This document shows, one piece after another, positions 51,985 to 63,896 of a stretch of 64,000 nucleotides of DNA (the stretch's first letter is position 1; every line of letters begins with the position of its first letter). Origin of the DNA: Acanthosepion esculentum (taxonomy: Eukaryota; Mollusca; Cephalopoda; Sepiida; Sepiidae); NCBI GenBank assembly GCA_964036315.1, contig OZ038507.1:61801888-61865887 (forward strand), written 5' to 3'. A program made the position numbers and the translations under genes. The notes below the pieces were generated by a model that did no database searches, was not told the DNA's origin, and saw nothing but the letters and a program-made list of their open reading frames with translations.

Positions 51985-52910
51985 AACCTTTTTTTAAAAT
52001 CATTTCACCCCCAGCAAGGCAATAAAGCCACAAAGACGTAAGTGATTAACTACTATAACGGAATAAAAAAAAAGCCTTATTAAAGATAGAGAACAATAAA
52101 AAAACAAAACATTTAGAAAACAGATATTAACGATTGGCACTGCATTAAAATTTTTAGTTGTCAGGAAAGCATGAAGTCAGAAGAAAGTTCCACAGGCGAG
52201 AAGTGTGAGAGAAGAAACTGTTAGCATAGAACTTACGGTTGCATCTGACCATTTCAACAGTAAAATGATGAGATCTTGTCTCCAATCTAGTATTGCGCTT
52301 AAATTAATCTAAGTCCCAAATAGGAAAGCAATATTTATTTTGAAAATACAAAATTTTGGTACAAGGACAAAAGGTGTGGGTGTAGATTAAGGCTGGTCTT
52401 CAGTCAGTCTTATCTTAAACTTAGCCAGCCACAATTACTGACCCAAACATACTACAATATTCCTTATACCAAAACAATATTATTCTTTCTTACCATTCTC
52501 ATTACAGCCACCATAATACCTCAAAGTCTCTAGGAACTTATAACTAGTTCCTATACGGACAATTTGTACCAAGTAGGAATGCTCATCCGAAAAATTACCA
52601 TGAAAATATTTATGGAAAAGGCACAATGAAGCTACGTTACGGCGATGGGAAAGGGACTGAAGCTGAGATGAACAGGCCAAGAGCAATAACATTGCAGATT
52701 CTTCTTTGTATTTTATCAAGAATCAGATGTGACGACAATATTCAAAGCATGGACGAATGGTAGACTTATAAATATATAACACAGATTCTGACGAGAAAAA
52801 GTGTCTAGAACGACACAGAGAACAGCTTTTCTCGCAGCAGACCTAACAACAGATTCAATATAACGCTTCCACTTCATGTCAGCGGCAAACATTATTCCTA
52901 GAATAAACAG
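51985..52910 (-). mobile_element. LINE, 5'-truncated (minus), with internal insertion
   Basis: The 3' UTR (CCTTGCTGGGGGTGAAATGA) is at 51995. ORF2 pieces: SLSHRRNVASLCLFHKYFHG (52600s), IYKSTIRPCFEYCRHI and KSCSLCRSRHFFSSESVLYI (52740-52830). An unrelated segment of about 200 bp (52310-52510) interrupts it. Stops and frameshifts are present. Confidence 0.88.
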
Positions 52911-52979
52911 AAATGGTTAGAAAAAAATTAAGAAAAATAAAAATAAATCGCTAAACAATTGTTCCAAGAATCTTATACA

Positions 52980-53592
52980 GGGTGTATACAAAAAGATTTT
53001 TACAAACTGCGGGTTCCTGACACCAAAACAAGGACAAAAGTTCATATAAACATAGGTCCTCAAATCCTTCGTTTTTGAGTAATTAAGTTTTCATGGCCAG
53101 GTGTTGAATTACTCTTCCAAGAGTCTTATAAAGGGTGTATCAAAAACACATTTACAAACATTGGAGGCAGGTTCCTCACACCAAAACACGGACAAAAGTC
53201 CACATAAACATAGCTCCTCAAATCCTTCGTTTTTAATTAAGTTTAAAGAAAGTTTACGGTAGGTTTGTTGCCGTGTAGACTAGGTTATATTTGTCATTCG
53301 TGTATATTGTTAGCTATTCTGTCTTCAACGTTTAACGTGTGTAGGAGTGAGTTCACAGAGAAGTGGTCTGTTTCACAATGGCGGGATATTCATATCGTGA
53401 GCAGGCAGATATGATTTTTATATGCGAAAAACTTTGGAGGTGGGTCCCTGACACTAAAACAAGGGCAAAAGTCCGTATAAACATATGTCCGCAAATCCTT
53501 CGTTTTTAAGTCATTAAGTTTAAAGTAAGTTCACGTTAGATGGCGTACCTTGAAGCGACCGAAAGTTTGTAAAAAATATATTTGATACACCC
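52980..53592 (+). mobile_element. DUF4817-type transposon, deleted and nested copies
   Basis: GGGTGTATACAAAAAGATTT at 52980 and GGGTGTATCAAAAACACATT at 53133 are two left ends; the right end ATATATTTGATACACCC is at 53592. The inner ATG at 53378 opens MAGYSYREQADMIF before a jump into another terminal copy (GTGGGTCCCTGACACTAAAA). Non-autonomous. Confidence 0.8.
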
Positions 53593-53599
53593 TTTATAG

Positions 53600-53616
53600 A
53601 CAGATAGAAATGAATA

Positions 53617-53692
<76 letters not shown>

Positions 53693-53711
53693 AAGAGTGT
53701 GTGCGTGTATT

Positions 53712-53756
<45 letters not shown>

Positions 53757-53960
53757 GAGAGAGAGATTATTCTGGAGGTTAAAAAGAGATTTTCCTTCTT
53801 ATCGGAAAATGTACTCATTGAAATCGCTTCAAGATACACGCATTGTTGACTGCATAAGATGTTCTCTGGGCACAAAGATTAACCCAGGCTCAGATAAATA
53901 GATAGATAGACAGATACATAGATATGAACAGGCTCAGATAGATAGATAGATAGACAGACT
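53600..53960. repeat. (TA)n(GA)n and GACA/GATA microsatellites
   Basis: (TA)n 53621-53668, (GA)n to 53695, (AGAG)n(CAGA)n 53711-53765, GATAGATA blocks at 53899-53957. ORFs here are artefacts. Confidence 0.9.
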
Positions 53961-54673
53961 GAGGTGGGTTCCTGACATCAAAACAAGGACAAAAGTCCAT
54001 ATAAACATATGTCCACAAATCCTTCGATTTTGAGTTAAGTTTAAAGAAAGTTTACGATAGATGGCACTGTCTTGCCATGTAGACTAGCTTACATTTGTCA
54101 TTCGTGTACATTTATTAACGTGTGTATTAGTAAATTAACTGAGAAGTGTTCCGTTTAATAATGGCAGGATATTCATATCGTGAGCAGGCAGATAAAATAT
54201 TTGCATGCGGCCGCGCGAATGGTAATGGATGCGAGGCTGCACGGCTCTATCAGATTGCGCTTCCAGACCGAAGGCAGCCGAGCCATCCAACGTTTGCTGC
54301 TGTTTATCGTCGCGTTGCTTAGACATGATCCGCGACACCGCAAACTATGAGCCGAAGGAGACCGAGATCCACTTGTACGCCTGACAACGAAGAACACATT
54401 CTACAGGCTGTCAGAGACAATCCAGCTACCAGCACAAGTCAAGTGGCTCTAGCATATCGTACATCTCATATAGTACCACATGAAGGGTACTTCCAGGAGC
54501 AGCTCCTGTATCCGTATCATTTGCAACGTGTGCAGTCTGATCGCTCACCACGAGAGAATCTTTGCCAATGGTTTATTGCAAATACATTGGACATATGTTT
54601 ATATGAAGATTTTTACAGTATTTTGGTGTCAGGAACCCGCCCCAAAAGTTTGTAAAAGTATTTTTGGATTGTA
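53961..54673 (+). pseudogene. DUF4817-type transposase fragment in a decayed element
   Basis: ATG at 54161 reads MAGYSYREQADKIFACGRAN, EAARLYQIALPDRRQPSHPT, FAAVYRRVA, stop at 54320 and again at 54326. Then, same frame, MSRRRPRSTCTPDNEEHILQ, DNPATSTSQVALAYRTSH, LLYPYHLQRVQSDRSP and ENLCQWFIAN. This is the HTH-rich N-terminal part of Tc1/mariner-superfamily proteins with a DUF4817 domain. The catalytic domain is deleted, and the frame runs into the right terminal repeat. Left terminus is truncated. Confidence 0.85.
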
Positions 54674-54716
54674 TCTTGGATTGTACTTTTAACAGCGTCT
54701 ACCATACACTTTAAGC

Positions 54717-54719
<3 letters not shown>

Positions 54720-54780
<61 letters not shown>
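54720..54780. repeat. (TA)n microsatellite
   Basis: Simple repeat directly beside the Penelope-like relic. Confidence 0.95.
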
Positions 54781-54782
<2 letters not shown>

Positions 54783-54834
54783 CTTTAAAAATTAAGATGG
54801 CTCCCCCCCATTTAACCAAATAGTACTAAGTTAG

Positions 54835-55465
54835 AGCAGAAGGTTCTCCATTTAATTGAGAAACACTTCCCCAGAAACAATCCACTTAGTAAGATTTTTA
54901 ACAGAAATACACTAAAACTAAGCTATAGCTATACCGATAATCTTGAAAAAGATTATTAGTAAACATAATAATAAAATTTTAAATCAATACAAAAACCTGA
55001 GTAATAACAACCATCCCAAAGCAACAAACGCAGATATTACCAACAAATGTAATTGTAGAAATTCTAACGAATGTCCATGTAAAACCGATGTCAAAAAGAG
55101 TCTCTTGTTTACCTAAGCACTATTTCTACTATAGAAAATCCAACAGTTAAAATTTTTTATATCGGGTGTACCAAGAATTCCTTTAAATCTAGGTGGTACC
55201 AATATGTATTACCTTTCTCCAATAACGCGTACAGAAATTTCTAAATATATTTGGAACTTAAAAGAAGTTAATCAAACCCTTACGGTAAAATGGAAAATAC
55301 TACCCCCCAAAAACTAGAACTTGTAATTATTTAAATAAACCATGCTTCTTATGTTTACATAAAAATTAGAAATCACCAAATTTTCTGACAAAAAAGTCCC
55401 TATTGAGCCAAAAGAGTGAATTAACTGTAAATTGCCGACACATTTTATCTTTTACCTTAAAATAT
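54835..55465 (+). pseudogene. Penelope-like element, RT C-terminal/GIY-YIG relic
   Basis: In order: LHLIEKHFPRNNPLSKIFNR, NTLKLSYSYTDNLEK, (shift) SKHNNKILNQY, NKCNCRNSNECPCKTD, (shift) KIFYIGCTKNSFKSRWYQ, (shift) SKYIWNLKEVNQTLTVKWKI, then CFLCLHKN and LLSQKSELTVNCRH. This is the linker, CNC..C-type zinc knuckle and GIY-YIG nuclease of an endonuclease-positive Penelope-like element, with YIG and the following Arg visible. Several frameshifts and stops; inactive. It is a different lineage from the relic at 5432. Confidence 0.88.
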
Positions 55466-55950
55466 AGTTAAATTTAAAAAAAATTACGTATTACCATTTC
55501 TTATAGGCATAATTTATTAGTATATAATGGTCCACCCTCTACGGCTAACTACTTTATTTTGTTTATTCAGCTTTAATATTGCTATGTATTGTCGTCCAGT
55601 TAGTATTAGTAATATCTTATATGGATGTTCCACATTTTTAATTTTATCTACAGGTTCTTTTAAGAATCTTCCTGAATCTAAAAAAAAAAAATTAACTTTT
55701 TCTGTTAACTTTACGTCTGATTAACCTACCCCTCCCTTCAACGCTCTTTCAAAAATTGAACATATGTTATTTGTCTACAATCACGATACATTTGTCGCTG
55801 ACATACTTTCCGCAATCGTCAATGATAGCCTGTCTATGTTCCGATTTATCATGACATGAAAAAATAACTCACACCCTCCATCCTCTGAGCTTACTTTTCT
55901 ATTTAGCGTAGATCTGTCATTTAGTTTGACCGTTGGCATGACGTCACTTC
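55466..55950. other. No recognised element
   Basis: AT-rich sequence after the Penelope relic; may include its 3' end. A 65-codon ORF at 55527 has no recognisable match. Confidence 0.4.
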
Positions 55951-55955
55951 AAGTA

Positions 55956-56432
55956 CCGTAATTCCCTATGTATAATACACATTTTTTTTCTAAAAAATAA
56001 TTACGAAAAATCAGGGGTGCGTATTATGCACAGCTATAGAAAAATCTTTAAAAAATTGCCGTTTCATAGGTCGATTTCAGTTACGAAATGATTACCCACC
56101 ACAAACATACAACAATTTTACACTAATATTATGCGATTGCGACTCCATAAGTATGTCAAATACAATCATATATACCTAACAATACTTACAAATGTAAAAT
56201 AAAATAAGAATTATCATAAAACTAATTAGAATAATATTATTCTATTTTTAAAACCATTTTTAATAAGAGTAGAAAAAGCTGATCTTGATGAAATTGGAAA
56301 GGTACAATTTATAGGGTTTGATTGCCAAATAAGGGATGCGTATTATGCACGAGTAGAAGAATTTTCCCATACTTTCAGCATTTTAGGGTTGCGTATTATG
56401 GATTAGGGCGTATTATACATGGGGAATTATGG
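55956..56432. mobile_element. MITE, inverted CCGTAATTCCC termini
   Basis: CCGTAATTCCCTATGTATAA (left) and TTATACATGGGGAATTATGG (right), TA on both sides (55954-55955, 56433-56434). Subterminal GTGCGTATTATGCAC repeats. Type fits pogo/Tigger-like elements. Confidence 0.85.
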
Positions 56433-56689
56433 TAACTAGAAATTGCTTCTATCGAACGTAAGAAGACCGGAATTAAAAACCAGTTGCGTTAATAAACACA
56501 GAACAATCCTTGAAAACGAATGGAGCAACATTCGAAAGTCTTTGGGGGTGGGGGGGAAATAATATAAGATAGATATAAACTTTGGCAAATTTACCGATAA
56601 CACAAAACAACATATTCGGAAATTAAAAAAAAAATAATTAAAAAAATTGACAGACAGAATTTGTCCATATTATTTAGCCAAACATGTTT

Positions 56690-57068
56690 AAGAGAACACT
56701 ATTTACATTATTCTGACTATTGTCCTCATCTTTGTCGCCATATTTATTAGAACGTTTCGACCGTTGTACGCTCCGGCCTTCTTCAGGTGGTTGGAATGTC
56801 GAACTGAATCCTCTATTTCACTCACTGGGGTAGACTGTTCTAGTTCCACATGCCATGTTTAATGGATGTCAGTTATCAGTTATCTCCTGTTAATTCCCCT
56901 CTCCAAGTTCTCCACTGCCTTATCCGGGTATTGAACTCACACTCTTTGGGTCCTGTCATTGGATCTTACTAACGCCTTTATCCACTGTGTCATGTGTCCT
57001 TGAGGACAATAGTCCGAATAATGTAAATCGTGTACATAATACCTCATCTCTGAAATATAGACAGATTT
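56690..57068 (-). mobile_element. tRNA-head/hammerhead composite element, copy 4 (full layout)
   Basis: The most complete copy. Left terminal repeat CACTATTTACATTATTCTGA, inverted hammerhead (56741-56797), body, tRNA-like head with A and B boxes on the minus strand (near 56930-56995), and right terminal repeat TAGTCCGAATAATG. The termini are inverted with respect to each other. Confidence 0.88.
56741..56797 (-). ncRNA. Hammerhead-like motif, family A
   Basis: Minus strand: CTGAAGA (56780-56786), extra A, stem II GGCC/GGTC (one G-U or mismatch), GAAA (56755-56758), CGTT. Confidence 0.45.
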
Positions 57069-57112
57069 TAAAGAGAATTAATGCTGCCGAAATACAATTA
57101 TATATTGGTTAG

Positions 57113-57312
57113 TCTTTGGTAATGTGGAGTAATGGATAGCGGCTCGGATTGAGGAATCAGAGAGCCGAGTTCGAATTCTAGTCGAATCCATTACACTCAC
57201 TTACGTGTTAATAACCTTGGAAAAGGTATGGATCTCCTTTTCCTTCCCTCCAGCTATGAGTAAATAGCAGGGCATAGCGGGTTCTATAGCCTTGGATGGC
57301 AACTGGTCTTCC
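57113..57312 (+). mobile_element. tRNA-derived SINE, 3'-truncated
   Basis: GTGGAGTAATGGATAGCGGC, GAGTTCGAATTCTAGTCG (B box), CAGCTATGAGTAAATAGCAG, TTGGATGGCAACTGGTCTTC. Same family as 20205; its B box is closer to a tRNA. 57312-57620 has no feature. Confidence 0.85.
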
Positions 57313-57628
57313 GCAGAAAGAAATATCAACCTACTGCGGGGAAAAAAAATTGCCTCGTCAGTCATGTATTGAATGATACATGATCGCCTAAGTGTGTATC
57401 ATGCATGGCACATAACTAACTGAATGTCGAATTGCCATCATATTCCTTTCAAGTTATTGGAACTCCGGTCGAAGAGAAACTTTTTCTAAAGTATTTTTTC
57501 TTCCTCTTCCGCTTCGCAAGAGATCCATTTGGATCAATAACAAAGATCCGTTTTCGGTTTTTATAAATACTGTTTCTGTCAGGAAAGAATTTTTAAATTT
57601 TAGATCTAATATCGATAGAGTCAAAAAC

Positions 57629-58628
<1,000 letters not shown>

Positions 58629-58703
<75 letters not shown>
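58629..58703. repeat. (TA)n microsatellite
   Basis: Simple repeat; ORFs of 71-105 codons through it are artefacts. Confidence 0.97.
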
Positions 58704-58706
<3 letters not shown>

Positions 58707-58990
58707 ACAATGAATCATTCATACAAAAAGTAGATTAGTAAAGTTAATGATATAAAATGGCGATATTCTTTTGCAAACAAAATTTTAAAGTTGCATTAAC
58801 CTATAAATCACTCGATGAATGTTATGATCCTTGTTTTTAATAATTATAAGTTGTATAAAGTCTTTTTTAATACGCAAGTACTTTCAACTGTAAATTCAGT
58901 CATCCTCAGGCATGGAAATTATTTTGTTTTTAGTAAAATCCATTAAAGTTACTAATCTACTTTTTGTATGAATGATTCATTCTAATATAA
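58704..58990 (-). mobile_element. Fold-back element with hammerhead-like motif
   Basis: ATGAATCATTCATACAAAAA with GTAGATTAG (58710-58740) is inverted at 58950-58983. The ribozyme-like core lies inside on the minus strand. Confidence 0.7.
58870..58914 (-). ncRNA. Hammerhead-like motif, family G
   Basis: Minus strand: stem I ATGC/GCGT (4 bp, one G-U), CTGAGGA (58903-58909), extra T, stem II GACTG/CAGTT, GAAA (58882-58885), stem III palindrome AGTACT (58877-58882), U at 58876 as cleavage base. Confidence 0.6.
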
Positions 58991-59262
58991 ATTGAACTGC
59001 ACCACATATTAAATATCATAGTATATTAAATCGATTCATTTAAAATAACATTTGAAGATCTTCGAAGATTTGTTTTCACTGATATTTCGATAACTTAAAA
59101 ATATTTTTAAGCGTTATACTCGTCTTTAAATATTCGTTTGTGTTGTGACTTTAGGTTTGATTTATAATATTTTTTTCATAGATTTTCGAATTCTTTAACA
59201 CGCTTTAGCGGAGGATTTTGAAGTTTATGATATTTTAAAAGTTTGGAGAAAATTTATATATA
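58990..59262. other. No recognised element
   Basis: AT-rich, no coding similarity. Confidence 0.4.
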
Positions 59263-59265
59263 TAC

Positions 59266-59318
59266 AGCGGGTATCAAAAATACTTTTACAAAATTTGGTT
59301 CCCTAGACAACTACATAT
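59266..59318 (+). mobile_element. DUF4817-type transposon end remnant
   Basis: GGGTATCAAAAATACTTTTA with ACAAAATTTGGTTCC matches the left terminus seen at 53133 (GGGTGTATCAAAAACACATT). Confidence 0.6.
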
Positions 59319-59384
59319 ATTACTTACAAAGTCAGGCTACATTATTTACATTATTCGGACTATTGTCCTCATCTTTGTCGCCAT

Positions 59385-59432
59385 ATTTATTATAACGTTT
59401 CGGTCGTTCTATGCTCCGGCCTTCTTCAGTAT
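59385..59432 (-). ncRNA. Hammerhead-like motif, family A (truncated)
   Basis: CTGAAGA (59423-59429), stem II GGCC with a mutated partner, GAAA, CGTT; the upstream stem I strand is replaced by unrelated sequence. Confidence 0.35.
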
Positions 59433-59507
59433 TTGTCTATAATTCTGAGATGATGTATTATTTAAACTATTTACATTATTCGGACTATTGTCCTCATCTT
59501 TGTCGCC

Positions 59508-59565
59508 ATATTTATTACAACGTTTCGGACGTTGTACGCTCCGGCCTTCTTCAGGTGGTTGGAAT
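59508..59565 (-). ncRNA. Hammerhead-like motif, family A
   Basis: CTGAAGA (59548-59554), stem II GGCC/GTCC with one mismatch, GAAA (59523-59526), CGTT. Confidence 0.42.
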
Positions 59566-59809
59566 GTCGAACTGAACCCTTTATTTCGCTCACTGTGGTA
59601 GACTGTTCTAGTTCCACATGCCATGTTTAATGGATGTCAGTTATCAGATATCTCCTGTTAATTACCCTCTGAAACTAACGCCTTTATCCACTTGTGCCAT
59701 GTGTCTTCAAGGTTACATGGCACAGTGGATAAAGACGTTAGTTAGATCCAGTGACAGGTCCCAAAGAGTGTGAGTTCAATACCTGGTTAAGGCAGTGGAG
59801 AGCTTTCAG

Positions 59810-59849
<40 letters not shown>

Positions 59850-59850
<1 letters not shown>

Positions 59851-60112
59851 TGCGGGTATGCAGAAAAATAGGAAAGAACACGTAAGGTAAATAATCCGTA
59901 GTTCTTTAGTATTTTTATTTTTAAAAAGACAGTGCTCCATACAGAAGTATAAATATTATAATATTTTTTAAAAATATGATTCCTTCGCTACATAAGAGTT
60001 CTTATGTTTCAAAAGCGAGAGCCGAGACCCTCAATATAATTATTGAAATTTAGTTCAATTGAGGTGTTAAGTCCTGTTTCATCTTCAAGCGAAATTTAGG
60101 AATAAGCTAACT
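59850..60112 (-). mobile_element. Family-C element with hammerhead-like motif
   Basis: Minus strand: TTTCGC then TTGAAGA, GAAAC, a long stem II region, GAAA, stem III ACATAAG/CTTATGT (perfect 7 bp), A, then GCGAA pairing with TTCGC. It continues to TACTTCTGTATGGAGCACTG. Related to 37374-37745 and 45268. Confidence 0.65.
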
Positions 60113-60540
60113 TTTGGTTTACGCTTGTTTATAAGTATGGTCTTTTGCAACATTAATTACTATGGAAACAGCTGGCAGCAGTCTTTTGGGTTAAGGGGTC
60201 GGAGAGTTATGTCTTATACGTAGGCAGCATATTTTCATTGAATAATATAGTCATATTATGTCTATTTTTGTACTGATCCTTTCCACTTCTCTAGTAATTT
60301 TCTTGATGTTAACATGAAATTCAACAAGTAAGGAGGCGTAGTTTTTTCCTACCCAAATACTTTCGATATTGTCCGGGATCCTACTCCGGGGCAAACCACA
60401 AAGACAAACTCATTGTCACTGTAATAAAATCTGCATTTCAATGTGTTTTGTTATATTTATTTTAAAATTTTTAATTTATCCGTTGTAGCTATGGGATTTT
60501 TTGTAAAAGCGTTTCAATATAATATCTATATTACTGAATG
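60112..60540. other. No recognised element
   Basis: Ordinary AT-rich sequence. Confidence 0.4.
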
Positions 60541-60542
60541 AA

Positions 60543-60573
<31 letters not shown>

Positions 60574-60592
60574 CATATACATATACATATAC

Positions 60593-60676
<84 letters not shown>

Positions 60677-60831
60677 TAGTGCGGCCACGCAGCCAGACAG
60701 ACCAGACAATGTCAGAATAACCTGTTATTTCTCAACGAGAAAATCATGTAATTTATAAATTCCTTTCCGGTGAACAAAGGCTGACCACAACTAGAAGTTT
60801 AATGCGTTTTCACGTAATCTAACTTTTGAGA

Positions 60832-60900
<69 letters not shown>

Positions 60901-61061
60901 TGTATGTATATTTTGAGTGAGTCCTCAAAAACGTATTAAACTTCTAGTTGTGGTCGGCCTTTGTTCACCGGAAGGTATTTATATGCTACATGCTTTTCTC
61001 GTTGAGAAATAACAGGTTATTCTGACATTGTCCTACCAGTCTGGCTCCGTGTTCTAAATAG

Positions 61062-61122
<61 letters not shown>
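60541..61122. repeat. Palindromic element with (CA)n and (TA)n tracts
   Basis: (CA)n(TA)n 60543-60674. Arms 60690-60837 and 60912-61050 are inverted copies (CAATGTCAGAATAACCTGTT; CACAACTAGAAGTTTAAT) around (AC)n 60836-60895. (TA)n 61064-61122 follows. Confidence 0.85.
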
Positions 61123-61127
<5 letters not shown>

Positions 61128-61262
61128 CCTGACGACTGCGTTTAGCACGAAACAGACTGTCGTCACTGGGTGTTGACTTCAGCGTCCACTTTTATATTTA
61201 CATACGTACTATCTCTGTTATCTGTTATTGATCACTTTTGCCCGTAAATTTAGCATACCTTA
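61123..61262 (+). mobile_element. Family-B hammerhead element
   Basis: Begins directly after (TA)n; GTCACTGGGTGTTGACTTCA and CGTACTATCTCTGTTATCTG match 24343-24545. Confidence 0.75.
61124..61166 (+). ncRNA. Hammerhead-like motif, family B, complete core
   Basis: Stem I GAC (61126-61128) with GTC (61162-61164), CTGACGA (61129-61135), stem II TGC/GCA (with C-C next to the core), GAAA (61149-61152), stem III ACAG/CTGT, cleavage base C at 61161. Confidence 0.6.
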
Positions 61263-61275
61263 AAATTTTATTTTA

Positions 61276-61276
<1 letters not shown>

Positions 61277-61340
<64 letters not shown>

Positions 61341-61342
61341 AC
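61277..61342. repeat. (CA)n(TA)n microsatellite
   Basis: Simple repeat. Confidence 0.95.
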
Positions 61343-61357
61343 ATGAAATTGCATTCT

Positions 61358-61415
61358 GGAGAGCTTGTCTTTCACAGGTGACGCCTTTACCAATTAGGCT
61401 ACCAATGTTCTCATG
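61358..61415 (-). mobile_element. Partial tRNA-like sequence
   Basis: Minus strand GGTAGCCTAATTGGTAAAGG with CGTCACCTGTGAAAGACAAG resembles the first half of a tRNA (D arm and anticodon arm); no B box follows. Confidence 0.4.
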
Positions 61416-61568
61416 ATTATGATGGAATCTTTTCCGTTCTCTTCTTACGTCGGCTTTTTTTTCTTCCATCTCTTTTCTGTCCTGTATTCATCACTACCAA
61501 ATAACAGTCGTAGCCATATGTTGTTTTGAGATCGTCATAATATTATTAACCTTTTATCACACTTAACT

Positions 61569-61571
<3 letters not shown>

Positions 61572-61650
<79 letters not shown>

Positions 61651-61651
61651 T
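61572..61651. repeat. (TA)n microsatellite
   Basis: Simple repeat. Confidence 0.97.
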
Positions 61652-62489
61652 CGTTTCTTCTACCTCGTTTTGGTCATATCTTTCCTTTCATCTTCTCTTT
61701 CTTTTTCTCGTTGCCTCATCCCATTTGCCTTCTATTTTCACTCTCTTCACCTTTTCCCCTTTTTCTACTGATTCTTCCCCCCCTGATCTCTCCCCATCTT
61801 TCTCTATTTCTCTTACGTTTATCCCTCTTTTTTTATTCACTTCTCTTTGTCTTTGCTTTTTTTCTTTCGATTTCCTTTTCTTTTTTCTTTCGAATTTCTT
61901 CTTTCTTTTTTTCTTTCCACTTTTTGAACCTTTTTGATAATTTCTTCTTTCTTTAAATATTTTGTCTTTCTTTTAATTTTTTCTGTGTTTTTTCGATTTG
62001 ATTTTTTTTGTTTTTGCTTTTTTGCTGCATTATTATTTTCTTCCTTTTCTTTCCTTATATATTTTTTCTTTCAATTTTTCTTCTTTCTTTCTTAGAACTT
62101 TTGCCTTTTCGATAATTTTCCCTTTTCTTTCTTTAATTCTATTTTCCTTTTTATATTTTTTCTTTCAACTTGTTTTCGACAATTTTCTTTCTTCATATAT
62201 TTCTTTCAGTTTTTCTCCTTTCTTTCGATTTCCCTTTCTTACTTTCAATTTTCTTTCTTTCCATTTTCTCTTTCGTTTTTATTTTCATGACCTTTCTTTC
62301 TTTCATTCATTTTTCGCGATTTTTCCTTAATTTTTTTCTTTTCTTTTTAATAATTTTAACTTTTTTGTTTCCATTTTTATTTCAATTTTTTTTTCTTTCT
62401 TTCTTTTTGATATTTTCACTTCTATCAATTTTTCTCCCAGTTTTTCTTTCGAATTTTTGTTTTTAATATTTTTTCATTTTTGCTTCTAT

Positions 62490-62545
<56 letters not shown>

Positions 62546-62613
62546 ACGAAAGTTAATATTCTTTTTTCTTTCTTTCATTTTTCGCAATATTATGTTTTCT
62601 TTCTTCCACTCTT

Positions 62614-62644
<31 letters not shown>

Positions 62645-62991
62645 TTTCCGAAAGTTAATATTCTTTTTTTCTTTCATTCTTTCTGTTTTTCTTTCATTTT
62701 GTTAATTTTTGCTTCTGTTTTCCCTTCTTTCTTTCTTTCTTTCTTTCTTTTTTTCTTTCTTTTTCTTTCCTGCTTTCTTTCTCTTTGTTCTTCTACCTTT
62801 CTTGCAATACTCCTTCTTTCCTTGTTTCTTTTTGTCTTTTTCGTTTTTGCAACCAATTTCCTCTTTGTACATATTCTCCGTTTTTAACAGCTCACTCTCG
62901 CTCATATTTCTCTCTTCCCCCTTAGTCTGTCCGTCTCTCTCTCACTCTCTCTTTCTCTCACTCTCTCTCTTTCTCTCTCTCTCACTCTCTT

Positions 62992-63015
<24 letters not shown>
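61652..63015. repeat. Pyrimidine-rich region with (TTTC)n tracts
   Basis: Irregular TTTCTTTC text, perfect (TTTC)n at 62490-62546, and CT repeats at 62930-63020. Long + frames of up to 202 codons are artefacts. Confidence 0.9.

Positions 63016-63023
<8 letters not shown>

Positions 63024-63071
<48 letters not shown>
63024..63071. repeat. (AC)n microsatellite
   Basis: Simple repeat. Confidence 0.95.
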
Positions 63072-63076
<5 letters not shown>

Positions 63077-63670
63077 CTCAGTCACTCTCTCTTCAGTTTT
63101 CTCCGGTTCTTTTCATAAGCGTCGCTCCCCTTCACACTCCCTTCTTTTCTGCTCCCCGTTTCTTTTTCTCCTCTTCGTGAATCCTCCTCTCGACCTCTTC
63201 TCTCCACCCCCCGTCCCACCCACACATCATTGCCGCACAGTATGTCTGTCTGGCCTCGATCGATTATTTAACTACAAAGATCGGGAGTGCGACAGATACA
63301 CAGGAAAAATGAACTGATCGTTCATCTATGCAGACGTTTGCGTTCCACATCGCTTCTCTCAACGCCCAACAACAGACCCCATCTTCGCAGAGGCTGGAAG
63401 AGCGGACCTGACGGCCAACTCACTCTTAACTCCATCCTCCCGTCTTCTAACGGGCTGTAATTGATTCCAATAACCAAGCATGTGCCAGCTAAACTAACAG
63501 TACCGTTTCTACTTGGCGGTTCGTTCTCAAAGATAGCTTCAAAATAGACAAAATGGCGAATGAAATATGAGAGAAAGAGACAAACGTTATTAGACTGGTA
63601 ATTATTAATTATTTAACATTAATTACAGACATAATTAACCCGTTTAATGATGTCAAAGATGAGGTTGATA
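63072..63670. other. GC-richer unique segment, unassigned
   Basis: About 63200-63560 is less AT-rich and not repetitive in this window. It might be a promoter or 5' UTR exon of a neighbouring gene, but no conserved coding stretch is visible in either strand. Confidence 0.25.
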
Positions 63671-63865
63671 ATTGTTCTTCCATTTCTTACACTTGACTTT
63701 CTTTCCTTTTTTCTCTTATTTTCGCATTTCCTTTTATCTTTCTTTTCTCTTGTCTAATCTTTTGATGGATAATACATTTGGCATTTGTACATTTTTCTTT
63801 CTTTCTTTCTTTCTTTTGTCTCTGTTTCTAATTTCTTTCTTTCTCTCTTTCGCCTCTTTTCTTAT

Positions 63866-63896
<31 letters not shown>

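Larger units (their letters stand above)
59334..59812. mobile_element. tRNA-head/hammerhead composite elements, three partial copies
   Basis: 59334-59455: hammerhead half with truncated stem I. 59446-59705: hammerhead plus body, minus. 59706-59812: tRNA-like head, plus (A box TGGCACAGTGG, B box GAGTTCAATACC). The last two are head to head, forming a palindrome at about 59705. Ends at (TA)n 59815-59847. Confidence 0.82.

Noticed and set aside
62480..63317. 135 and 202 codon ORFs
   Set aside because: TTTC and CT simple repeats; the last 40 codons enter unique sequence without recognisable similarity.
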